This document shows positions 38,620 to 46,048 of a stretch of 64,000 bases of DNA, in pieces. The stretch's first letter is position 1. Every line of letters starts with the position of its first letter. This DNA comes from Streptomyces sp. BK340 (lineage in GTDB: Bacteria > Actinomycetota > Actinomycetes > Streptomycetales > Streptomycetaceae), in contig NZ_VISR01000002.1 in NCBI RefSeq assembly GCF_007827595.1, positions 496,001-560,000 on the forward strand, written 5' to 3'. Under the pieces are notes generated by a model. That model was not told the DNA's origin. It worked only from the letters and a program-made list of their open reading frames with translations, and ran no database searches. The translations under genes and the position numbers were made by a program.

Positions 38620-39600
38620 TCACTGCTCGTCGAAGAGGCTGGTCACAGACCCGTCCTCGAACACCTCACGCACCGCACTCGCGATCGTCGGAGCGATCGA
38701 CAGCACCGTGATCTTGTCCAGATCCCGGCCCAGCTCCGCCGGCGTCGGCAGCGTGTTCGTGAACACGAACTCACTCACCCGCGAGTTCTTCAGCCGGTCC
38801 GCAGCCGGACCCGACAGCACACCGTGCGTCGCCGTCACGATGACGTCCTCCGCACCATGCGCGAACAGCGCGTCCGCAGCCGCACAGATCGTGCCACCCG
38901 TGTCGATCATGTCGTCCACCAGCACACAGACCCGGCCCTTGACCTCACCCACGACCTCGTGGACGGTCACCTGGTTCGCCACGTCCTTGTCACGCCGCTT
39001 GTGCACGATCGCCAGCGGCGCACCCAGCCGGTCGCACCAGCGGTCAGCCACCCGCACCCGGCCCGCGTCCGGAGACACCACCGTCAGCTTGTCCCGGTCC
39101 ACCTTCTCGCCCACGTAGTCCGCCAGCTGCGGAAGCGCGAACAGGTGATCCACCGGCCCGTCGAAGAAGCCCTGGATCTGGTCCGTGTGCAGATCCATCG
39201 TCAGGATCCGGTCGGCACCGGCCGTCTTCATCAGATCCGCGACCAGACGCGCCGAGATCGGTTCACGACCCCGGTGCTTCTTGTCCTGCCGCGCGTAACC
39301 GTAGAACGGCACGATGACCGTGATAGACCGCGCCGACGCACGCTTCAGCGCGTCGATCATGATCAGCTGCTCCATGATCCACTTGTTGATCGGAGCCGTG
39401 TGGCTCTGGATCAGGAAGCAGTCCGCACCACGAGCCGACTCCTGGTAACGGACGTAGATCTCGCCATTGGCGAAGTCGAAGGCCTTCGTCGGGACAACCC
39501 CGACACCCAACTGCTGGGCGACCTCCTCGGCAAGCTCGGGGTGGGCGCGGCCGGAGAAGAACATCAACTTCTTCTCGCCGGTCGTCTTGATCCCGGTCAC
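38620..39600 (-). CDS. prs: ribose-phosphate diphosphokinase (PRPP synthetase)
   Basis: 326 residues, class I. It transfers pyrophosphate from ATP to ribose-5-phosphate to make PRPP for nucleotide, His and Trp synthesis. N-terminal KLMFFSGRAHPELAEEVAQQ, flexible-loop residues KRRDKDVANQV, DLHTDQIQGFFDGPVDHL, and the PRPP-binding loop CVLVDDMIDTGGTICAA, all intact. GTG start with GAGGAG upstream (39608-39613 region). It follows glmU by 95 bases on the same strand, the usual glmU-prs pairing. Confidence 0.96.
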   Translation of the reverse strand: MTGIKTTGEKKLMFFSGRAHPELAEEVAQQLGVGVVPTKAFDFANGEIYVRYQESARGADCFLIQSHTAPINKWIMEQLIMIDALKRASARSITVIVPFYGYARQDKKHRGREPISARLVADLMKTAGADRILTMDLHTDQIQGFFDGPVDHLFALPQLADYVGEKVDRDKLTVVSPDAGRVRVADRWCDRLGAPLAIVHKRRDKDVANQVTVHEVVGEVKGRVCVLVDDMIDTGGTICAAADALFAHGAEDVIVTATHGVLSGPAADRLKNSRVSEFVFTNTLPTPAELGRDLDKITVLSIAPTIASAVREVFEDGSVTSLFDEQ

Positions 39601-39695
39601 AGCACTATCTCCTCAGAGGTGTCTCAGCAGCGGATATGCACTCGTGCGGGTGTGCACTTATCACGGTACGCCGTGTTTGGCGCACCCGTTTCCGG

Positions 39696-41144
39696 TCAGT
39701 CCTCGCCCTCGCCCTTCCGGGTCGCGGCCTCAGCCGCCTTCGCGGCAGCACTCCCAGGACGCTTACGGGCCACCCAACCCGCGATATTCCGCTGCTGACC
39801 ACGGGCCACAGCCAGCGAACCGGGCGGCACATCCTTCGTGATCACGGACCCGGCGGCGGTGTAAGCACCGTCCCCGACCGTGACAGGAGCCACAAACATG
39901 TTGTCCGAACCCGTCTTGCAGTGCGACCCGACGGTCGTGTGGTGCTTGCTCTCACCGTCGTAGTTCACAAACACGCTCGCGGCACCGATGTTCGAGAAGT
40001 CACCGATCGTCGCATCGCCGACGTACGACAGATGCGGAACCTTCGTCCCCTCACCGATCGACGAGTTCTTCGTCTCCACATACGTACCGATCTTGGCCTT
40101 CAGACCGAGCCGGGTACCCGGCCGCAGATACGCGTACGGCCCCACGGACGCCTGCTCACCGATCCGCGCACCGTCCGACACCGTGTTGTCCACACGAGCC
40201 CCGGCACCCACCCGGGTGTCCTTCAGCCGGCTGTTCGGCCCGACCTCCGCACCCTCACCGAGGTACGTCGAACCCGTCAGCTGCGTGTTCGGATGCACAA
40301 CGGCGTCCCGCTCGAAGGTCACGGTCACGTCGACCCAGGTGGAGGCCGGGTCCACGACAGTCACACCGTCGAGCATCGCACGCGTCAACAGCCGGTCGTT
40401 GAGAATCCGACGGGCCTCGGCGAGCTGCACACGGTTGTTGATACCGGCGATCTCCCGGTGGTCCGCAGCCACGGAAGCCCCCACCCGATGCCCCGCCTCC
40501 CGCAGGATCCCGAGCACGTCCGTCAGGTACTCCTCACCCTGGCTGTTGTCCGTCCGCACCTTCTTCAGCGCATCCGCGAGCAACTGCCCGTCGAAGGCGA
40601 ACACCCCGCTGTTGATCTCCCGGATCGCCCGCTGGGCCTCGGAGGCGTCCTTGTGCTCCACGATCGCGGTCACGGCACCGCTCGCGTCGTCACGGACGAT
40701 ACGGCCGTAACCGGTCGCGTCCGGGACCTCGGCGGTCAGCACCGTCACGGCGTTGCCGTCCCCGTGATGGGTCGCGGCGAGCTGCTGGAGCGTGTCGGCG
40801 GTGAGCAGCGGGGTGTCCCCGCACACGACCACGACGGTCCCGTCGACAGCCCCGCCCAGCTCCTCGAGCCCCATGCGCACGGCGTGCCCCGTGCCGTTCT
40901 GCTCCGCCTGCACAGCCGTCCGCACGCCGGGATCGATCTCGGTCAGGTGCGCGGCGACCTGCTCACGGGCGTGGCCCACGACGACCACCAGGTTCGCGGG
41001 GTCCAACTCGCGGGCGGCGGCCAGCACATGGCCCACCAGGGAACGGCCGCAGATCTGGTGCAGGACCTTCGGTGTGGCCGACTTCATACGGGTGCCCTCA
41101 CCCGCTGCGAGAACGACGACGGCTGCCGGGCGAATGGCGCTCAC
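39696..41144 (-). CDS. glmU: bifunctional GlcN-1-P acetyltransferase / UDP-GlcNAc pyrophosphorylase
   Basis: 482 residues. The N-terminal nucleotidyltransferase domain (LAAGEGTRMKSATPKVLHQI, about 12-31) makes UDP-GlcNAc. The C-terminal left-handed beta-helix of hexapeptide repeats (about 260-460) carries the acetyltransferase with the catalytic His and GDGAYTAAGSVITKDVPPGS. The product feeds peptidoglycan synthesis. Ends in a charged Lys/Glu tail. GTG start at 41144. First gene of the glmU-prs pair. Confidence 0.96.
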   Translation of the reverse strand: MSAIRPAAVVVLAAGEGTRMKSATPKVLHQICGRSLVGHVLAAARELDPANLVVVVGHAREQVAAHLTEIDPGVRTAVQAEQNGTGHAVRMGLEELGGAVDGTVVVVCGDTPLLTADTLQQLAATHHGDGNAVTVLTAEVPDATGYGRIVRDDASGAVTAIVEHKDASEAQRAIREINSGVFAFDGQLLADALKKVRTDNSQGEEYLTDVLGILREAGHRVGASVAADHREIAGINNRVQLAEARRILNDRLLTRAMLDGVTVVDPASTWVDVTVTFERDAVVHPNTQLTGSTYLGEGAEVGPNSRLKDTRVGAGARVDNTVSDGARIGEQASVGPYAYLRPGTRLGLKAKIGTYVETKNSSIGEGTKVPHLSYVGDATIGDFSNIGAASVFVNYDGESKHHTTVGSHCKTGSDNMFVAPVTVGDGAYTAAGSVITKDVPPGSLAVARGQQRNIAGWVARKRPGSAAAKAAEAATRKGEGED

Positions 41145-41219
41145 GGGGTTGCCCTTCGGCTCTGGATGGTGGGGGTGACAGCCGAAGGATACCGGGGTGG
41201 GGTTGGGGGGATATGAGAG

Positions 41220-41247
41220 CGGGCCCCGACAGTGCAGTCAGGGCCCG
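41220..41247 (-). terminator. hairpin after tRNA-Gln
   Basis: On the minus strand CGGGCCCTGAC pairs with GTCGGGGCCCG (11 bp, one G-T), loop TGCACT, 21 bases beyond the tRNA CCA end. Separates the tRNA from glmU. Confidence 0.75.
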
Positions 41248-41267
41248 AACCTAGGTCTTGTGTGCTG

Positions 41268-41343
41268 TGGCTCCCCCGCAAGGATTCGAACCTTGTCCTG
41301 CTGGTACCAAAAACCAGTGTGCTGCCAGTTACACCACGGGGGA
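41268..41343 (-). tRNA. tRNA-Gln (anticodon TTG, CCA encoded)
   Basis: Read on the minus strand: acceptor TCCCCCG (41343-41337) pairs with CGGGGGA (41278-41272), discriminator G, encoded CCA (41270-41268). The anticodon arm is CTGGTTTTTGGTACCAG with TTG as anticodon, and the T arm AAGGTTCGAATCCTT is intact. It lies 15 bases beyond the stop of the gene at 41358, so processing from a joint transcript is possible. Confidence 0.95.
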
Positions 41344-41357
41344 CAGCGCTCCAGACC

Positions 41358-42233
41358 TTACCCGAGACGTGCCTGCGCCTGGGCCACGATTCCGCTCCAC
41401 CAGCCCTCGATTCGGTTGTACAAGTGGGCACTCCTGGCTACGACGATGACCAGGCAGCCGTGGTAGTCGTCGCCGGTGTTCTTGCGGACCGTCTTGGGGT
41501 TGTGCTTCTTCAGGGTCGGCTTCGCGAAGACGGACACGTCCACGTCGGCGACGGCCGCCCAGTGCCGGTGGGCTGCCTCCACGTCCGCCGACTCGTGGAT
41601 GAGTACGCGGAAGGCCAGGCGCCCCCTGTCCACGTCGAGCAGGTCCAGCCACGCGAGATAGGTCTGGATCACACCGGGGTCGCTGTTGACGAAGACGGCC
41701 CGCTCGCGCCGGTCGTACGGCTTGCTCTTCGATCCTTCCGCCCAGTAGAGCGCGACCCCCACCATGAAGAGCTCGCGATCCGTCAGGTCCCCGATCTCCC
41801 GGAGGGCGGAGGTCTTGGACTCCTTGCGCTTCGCGCGCTCTGCGGTGCGGCACCTTGCCAGTCCCTCCTGCATGAGCGCCAGCTGTTCCTCCTGGGTGTA
41901 CCGAGGGTCGGGCTTCGGCAGGTCCCGGACCCACAGCGACACCGAGCTCCTGGAGCAGCCCAGTGCGACCTGGATCTGGTCATAGGTCCACCCCTGCAGC
42001 CGCAGCTCCCGTGCCCTCTCGCGCAGCTCGTCCTTCGCCCTCGGCCGCTTCGTCCACTCCGGTGGGGGCTCCCCCTTCACCAGTTGGTTGAGGAGGTCGT
42101 TGTTGAAGATCTTCAGCTCGTCCCGGATCTGCCGGAGGCTGAGCCCCTCCCGCCGCAACGCGACCGCTCGCTCCCGCAACCCCTCGAAGTCCTCGTACTT
42201 GCTGCCCTTGCCGGGTGAATGTGTCATACGCAT
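41358..42233 (-). CDS. HTH protein with a homing-endonuclease-like C-terminal domain
   Basis: 291 residues. The N-terminal 100 residues hold two helix-turn-helix-like segments (REGLSLRQIRDELKI and WTYDQIQVALGCSRSSVSLW), the second close to a resolvase/MerR-type HTH. The C-terminal 150 residues contain LFMVGVALYWAEGSKSK, a conserved FVNSDPGVIQTYLAWL strand-helix, VLIHESADVEAAHRHW, and a closing GCLVIVVARSAHLYNRIEGWW. This layout resembles LAGLIDADG/WhiA-like folds in which GLYWAEG replaces the dodecapeptide, but the catalytic acid cannot be confirmed. Start 42233 or 42227, no clear ribosome binding site. Next to tRNA-Gln. Function unknown. Confidence 0.75.
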   Translation of the reverse strand: MRMTHSPGKGSKYEDFEGLRERAVALRREGLSLRQIRDELKIFNNDLLNQLVKGEPPPEWTKRPRAKDELRERARELRLQGWTYDQIQVALGCSRSSVSLWVRDLPKPDPRYTQEEQLALMQEGLARCRTAERAKRKESKTSALREIGDLTDRELFMVGVALYWAEGSKSKPYDRRERAVFVNSDPGVIQTYLAWLDLLDVDRGRLAFRVLIHESADVEAAHRHWAAVADVDVSVFAKPTLKKHNPKTVRKNTGDDYHGCLVIVVARSAHLYNRIEGWWSGIVAQAQARLG

Positions 42234-42393
42234 ACCGTCCGGGCGGAATGTTCGCTTCCAGGTGTGAACGGGTGACGTTCAGTAGTTCGAGGGATACCGG
42301 CGGGTTTCGAGGTCATTCGATTAAGGGGTGTGGTCCGTGCCGGTGGGTGAAAGTCACCGGAAATGCCGTTGCCCGCGCCCGTAGGCTGGAGGC

Positions 42394-43698
42394 ATGACCG
42401 CGACGGGGGAAGAGCATGCCGGGGCCCTGACCGGCCCATGGTGGTGGGGCAGGCGGCGCAGTGCGGTGCTCGACGGGAGTCTCGCGCTGGTGTCCGCGGT
42501 GGAGTGCGGTGCGGAGGGTATTCCGTTCGCGCGGGATGCCGGGATCCCGGTGTCGGTGGGGATCGTTTTCGGTCTGATCGCCGGTTCGGTTCTGCTGGTG
42601 CGCAGGAAGTGGCCGATCGCCGTGGTGCTGGTCGCGATCGCGATCACGCCGGCCCAGATGGGCTTCCTGATGGGCATCGTCGGGCTGTACACGCTGGCGG
42701 CGTGCGAGTTGCCGCGGCGGATCATCGTGGCGCTGGCGGGGATGTCGTTGCTGGGCACGATGATCGTGACGTTCGTGCGGGTGCGGCAGGACATGGCGCG
42801 GGGTGATCTGACCCTGGGTGACTGGTTCGTGCCGTTCGCCTCGATCACGACGTCTCTGGGGCTGACGGCGCCGCCGGTGCTGCTCGGGTTGTACGTGGGG
42901 GCGCGCCGCCGGTTGATGGAGAGTCTGCGGGAGCGGGCGGACAGTCTGGAGCGGGAGCTTCAGTTGCTCGCGGAGCGGGCGGAGGAGCGGGCCGAGTGGG
43001 CGCGTAACGAGGAGCGGACGCGGATCGCCCGGGAGATGCATGACGTGGTCGCGCATCGGGTGAGTCTGATGGTGGTGCATGCGGCGGCGTTGCAGGCGGT
43101 TGCGCGGAAGGATCCCGAGAAGGCCGTGCGGAATGCGGCGCTGGTGGGTGACATGGGGCGGCAGGCGTTGACCGAGTTGCGGGAGATGCTCGGGGTGCTG
43201 CGGGCCGGTGACGGTGCGGGGCGGCGTGCGGCGTCGGTGTCGTTGGCCGTGGTGGGGGTGGCGGAGGCGGTGTCGGAGGCGGTTGCCGAGGAGGCGGCCG
43301 GGGACGGTCCGTGTCTGTCGGAGCTGGAGGAGCTGGTCGGGCAGTCGGCGGCGGCCGGGATGGTGGTGGATCTCTCGGTCGAGGGGGAGGCGCGGCTGTA
43401 TGCGGCGGAGGTCGAGCAGACGGCGTACCGGGTGGTGCAGGAGGCGTTGACGAACGTCCACAAGCATGCGGCGGGTGCGAAGACGTATGTGCGGCTGGCG
43501 CATCGGGGGGCGGAGATCGCGATGCAGGTGGAGAACGAGCCGCCGGAGCCCGGGTCGGGGTCGGCGGCGCGGTTGCCGTCGGGTGGCAACGGTCTGGTGG
43601 GGATGCGGGAGCGGGTCGTGGCGCTGGGTGGTGTGTTTGTCTCGGGGCCGACGGATGCGGGCGGTTTCCGGGTGTCGGCGGTGATTCCGGCGGCGTAG
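42394..43698 (+). CDS. NarL-type sensor histidine kinase (orphan)
   Basis: 434 residues. The N-terminal membrane region has about five helices (residues 40-175, including VSVGIVFGLIAGSVLLV and VVLVAIAITPAQMGFLMG). A coiled linker follows, then a HisKA_3 dimerisation domain with phospho-His in IAREMHDVVAHRVS (His216), and an HATPase with the N-box VQEALTNVHKHA and G-box GGNGLVGMRERV. No substantial extracytoplasmic sensor, so membrane or ligand sensing within the bilayer is likely. TAGGCT at 42382-42387 lies six bases before the ATG, but GGAGG is also present. No response regulator is adjacent; the two in the window are 13 kb or more away. Confidence 0.9.
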   Translation: MTATGEEHAGALTGPWWWGRRRSAVLDGSLALVSAVECGAEGIPFARDAGIPVSVGIVFGLIAGSVLLVRRKWPIAVVLVAIAITPAQMGFLMGIVGLYTLAACELPRRIIVALAGMSLLGTMIVTFVRVRQDMARGDLTLGDWFVPFASITTSLGLTAPPVLLGLYVGARRRLMESLRERADSLERELQLLAERAEERAEWARNEERTRIAREMHDVVAHRVSLMVVHAAALQAVARKDPEKAVRNAALVGDMGRQALTELREMLGVLRAGDGAGRRAASVSLAVVGVAEAVSEAVAEEAAGDGPCLSELEELVGQSAAAGMVVDLSVEGEARLYAAEVEQTAYRVVQEALTNVHKHAAGAKTYVRLAHRGAEIAMQVENEPPEPGSGSAARLPSGGNGLVGMRERVVALGGVFVSGPTDAGGFRVSAVIPAA

Positions 43699-43716
43699 CC
43701 CGGGGCGTGGCGCGGG

Positions 43717-44211
43717 TCAGGCGACGGTGAGGCGTACGGGTTCGGTGCCGCCGATGAGGGTGGACAGGGCGTGGTCGATGTCGGGGCCGGCGTACCAGTC
43801 GCCGGTGTGGTCGAGGGTGTAGACGCGGCCTTCGCTGTCGATGGCGAGGAGGGCCGCGGTGCCGGCTTCCTCGCCGAGGGGGCTGACTTCGGTGCCGAGG
43901 GCGCGGCCGAGGTCGCCGAGGGTGCGGGCGTGGTGGAGGCCGTGCAGCGGGTCGAGGTGGAGGGTGGCGGGGGCGACCTGGCGGCCGGGGCCGCCGGGTT
44001 TGATGTGCAGTCCGCCGAATTCGGCCCAGGCTTCGACGGCGGCGGGGAAGACGGTGTGCCGGTGTCCGGCGGGTGAGGTGTGTTCGCGCAGGGCGTCGGC
44101 CCAGATCTCCGCCTGCTTTATGTCCCAGCGTCCGGGTTGCCAGCCGGCGGCGCGCAGGGCGGCGTCGACGGGTACGGGGAAGCGGGTGGTCGAGGTGCGG
44201 TCGGGGTGCAT
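43717..44211 (-). CDS. SUKH-3-like (SMI1/KNR4 superfamily) putative immunity protein
   Basis: 164 residues matching the SUKH-3 pattern: AALRAAGWQPGRWD near the N-terminus, AAVEAWAEFGGLHI (the conserved FGG core), HLDPLHGLHH, then LGTEVSPLGEEAGTAALLAID and GRVYTLDHTGDWYAG, ending with the LIGGT loop. SUKH proteins are immunity factors for nuclease and deaminase toxins. It lies 70 bases downstream of, and on the same strand as, the YwqJ-like deaminase, so a toxin/immunity pair is the natural reading. Assignment is from sequence pattern alone. Confidence 0.8.
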   Translation of the reverse strand: MHPDRTSTTRFPVPVDAALRAAGWQPGRWDIKQAEIWADALREHTSPAGHRHTVFPAAVEAWAEFGGLHIKPGGPGRQVAPATLHLDPLHGLHHARTLGDLGRALGTEVSPLGEEAGTAALLAIDSEGRVYTLDHTGDWYAGPDIDHALSTLIGGTEPVRLTVA

Positions 44212-44281
44212 CGGCCCTTCGATCGTCGTGCCGGTTCGTGCCGGCTGGGTGGTTCTGGTGGGTGCCGGGTGGGCCGGGGTG

Positions 44282-44794
44282 TCAGTCGGTGGTGGTCGGG
44301 TCGACGATGCGGACGCCGAAGTGGGCGCTGAGGGCGGTGCAGGCGCGGCAGGGGGTGGCGAAGCTGCCGTGGAGGGGGTCGCCGTCCTCGCGTATGCGGC
44401 GGGCGGTGAGTTTGGCCTGACGGAGGATTTTGCGGGCTTCGCCGTTGGTCATGGGTTTGCGGGCGGCGCGTTTGCTGCGGGTGGCGTCGGCGGCGGCGAT
44501 GTGCCGGGAGATGAGGATGGTTTCGGCGCAGCGGCCGGTGAAGCGGTCGCGTTGGGCGCTGGTGAGGGTGTCGAGGAAGTCCTGGACGAGGTGGTGGAGG
44601 GGTGGGGGCTGGTCGCCGCGGGCGGCGGTGCCGGTGAGGGTGGAGCCGCGTACGGAGAGGGCTGCGGCGACGGTGGGGAGGATGCCGTCGCGGCGGTGCA
44701 GGAGGGTGGGGGCGGGAGGTGTGTCGGTGCCGCTCCAGCCGATGCGAGGGTCGCCGGCCCGCACGTCGTTACCTCCGGTCTGCAAGGTATTCAT
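44282..44794 (-). CDS. YwqJ-like deaminase domain protein
   Basis: 170 residues from the ATG at 44794 (GGGAGGGGAAG upstream). The C-terminal half shows a cytidine-deaminase-fold zinc site: GRCAE (Cys89 as ligand, Glu91 as proton donor) and TPCRAC (Cys149, Cys152), followed by the strand FGVRIVD. This combination is that of the YwqJ-related deaminases first recognised at the C-termini of polymorphic toxins. There is no signal peptide, WXG/LXG module or repeat array, so the domain stands almost alone with a 60-residue low-complexity N-terminus. The likely substrate is a base in nucleic acid or a nucleotide, unproven. Paired with the SUKH-3 gene. Confidence 0.8.
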   Translation of the reverse strand: MNTLQTGGNDVRAGDPRIGWSGTDTPPAPTLLHRRDGILPTVAAALSVRGSTLTGTAARGDQPPPLHHLVQDFLDTLTSAQRDRFTGRCAETILISRHIAAADATRSKRAARKPMTNGEARKILRQAKLTARRIREDGDPLHGSFATPCRACTALSAHFGVRIVDPTTTD

Positions 44795-44900
44795 GATCGT
44801 CTTCCCCTCCCCGGGCATCCCCCCGAAGGACACAGAGTGCCAAATGCCGTGGCTGGTGCGGAAGCTGGGGCGGCGCGACACGCCCGGGTTTGGGCGGGCT

Positions 44901-44926
44901 GTCACGAGGGGGTGACGGCTGGTCAC
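44901..44926. promoter_or_regulatory. interlocked GTCAC/GTGAC palindromes in the divergent gap
   Basis: GTCAC (44901-44905), GTGAC (44912-44916), GTCAC (44922-44926) alternate at near-equal spacing, forming two overlapping inverted repeats between the divergent deaminase and nuclease-SUKH genes. Possible operator shared by both directions. Confidence 0.4.
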
Positions 44927-44967
44927 GAAAGGGGAGGCGGGAAGTGCAGGTGTGGGGTGGAGGGCCG

Positions 44968-44996
44968 GTGACCGGGGTTCGTGTACCGCATAGGCT
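44968..44996 (+). promoter_or_regulatory. candidate promoter of the WHH-SUKH operon
   Basis: GTGACC (44968-44973), 17-base spacer, TAGGCT (44991-44996). Transcription would start near 45003, leaving a 56-base leader before the ATG at 45059. Confidence 0.45.
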
Positions 44997-45058
44997 GTCG
45001 CCATCCGCGATCGACACCGCCGTTCAGGCCAGAGAGAACGCCGCAGGGGGCAACCGCC

Positions 45059-46048
45059 ATGACGACAGGTCGGCTCGGGCAGCAAGCCGCGCCGCCGAAC
45101 GCGGCCTATGCCGGGCAGGTCGTGCACTTCCCGGATCCGGTCCGGGCGGCACGTCACCCGAGAGGGGTACGCATCGACGAGCGCGGTTACCCGGATTTCT
45201 CGCCGTACGCGCGCGCGGCGGCGGAGATCGCCGATCCGCCGGAGGGTTTCGGCGTCGACGAGTTGCGGCTGACGGACTATGTGTCGGCGAACGCGGTTCT
45301 CGCGGCGTCGGGGCACGAGTTGTGGGACACGGTGCCCGCGGTGGCGACGCCGCACGGCTGGACGTGGCATCACGTGGTGGGTTCGCGGCGGCTGGAGTTG
45401 GTTCCGGTCGAGGTGAAGGCGTTGCTGCGGCATCACGGTGGTGTGGCGACGGCTCGGGTGGACCAGGGCAAGCGTGGTACGCGGCCGTTGCAGGAGACGC
45501 GTCCGGCGCACTTCGGGCTGTCGAAGTCGGGTGTGGCGGTGACGGAGTCGCAGGTTCAGGGTGTGGAGGAGGACCTGGGCTATCGCCTGCCGGGTGCCTA
45601 CCGTTCGTTCCTGAAGGCGGCGGGTGGTGCCGCGCCGGTGGGTGCCGCGCTGGACGCCGAGTTGGGGCTGTTGCTGGATCAGCCGTTCTTCACGGTGCGG
45701 GACGAGGCGGCGGTCAATGACCTGGTGTACGTCAACAAGTGCCTGCGTGACCATCTGACGAAGGACTATCTGAGCGTCGGTTTCGTGCAGGGTGGTCTGC
45801 TCGCGGTGAAGGTGAAGGGCGAGCGGATCGGGTCGGTGTGGTTCTGCGCGTACGACGATGCGCGGGACGTGGATCCGTCGTGGTCCCCGGCGGAGCGGGT
45901 CGAGCGCCTGTTGCTGCTGTGCGGTGACGACTTCGACGCGTTCCTGTCGCGGCTGGCGGGTAATCCGCCGGAGTTGGAGACGGTGGCGAACCTGATGGTG
46001 GACGGCGGTTTCGCGCGTGCCGTTCCGGTCTCTTCGGCTGGGGAGTGA
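45059..46048 (+). CDS. WHH-type HNH nuclease domain fused to SMI1/KNR4 (SUKH) domain
   Basis: 329 residues. The N-terminal 130 residues follow the pattern of HNH toxins of the WHH/LHH group: ERGYPDFSPYA (41-51), LTDYVSANAVL (71-81), then GWTWHH (100-105), LVPVEVK and LRHHGG (123-128). The usual His two residues after the LVP segment is replaced by Lys120, which may impair metal or substrate binding. From about residue 150 a SUKH domain follows: GVAVTESQVQGVEEDLGYRL, PGAYRSFLKAAGG and DFLSR-like end. A nuclease fold joined to its own immunity-type fold in one chain is unusual. ATG at 45059 gives the expected N-terminus; the stop overlaps the next start (GTGA). Confidence 0.78.
   Translation: MTTGRLGQQAAPPNAAYAGQVVHFPDPVRAARHPRGVRIDERGYPDFSPYARAAAEIADPPEGFGVDELRLTDYVSANAVLAASGHELWDTVPAVATPHGWTWHHVVGSRRLELVPVEVKALLRHHGGVATARVDQGKRGTRPLQETRPAHFGLSKSGVAVTESQVQGVEEDLGYRLPGAYRSFLKAAGGAAPVGAALDAELGLLLDQPFFTVRDEAAVNDLVYVNKCLRDHLTKDYLSVGFVQGGLLAVKVKGERIGSVWFCAYDDARDVDPSWSPAERVERLLLLCGDDFDAFLSRLAGNPPELETVANLMVDGGFARAVPVSSAGE

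Noticed and set aside
41268..41343. tRNA-Gln as an integration (att) site
   Set aside because: No integrase or duplicated tRNA 3' end was seen within the window.
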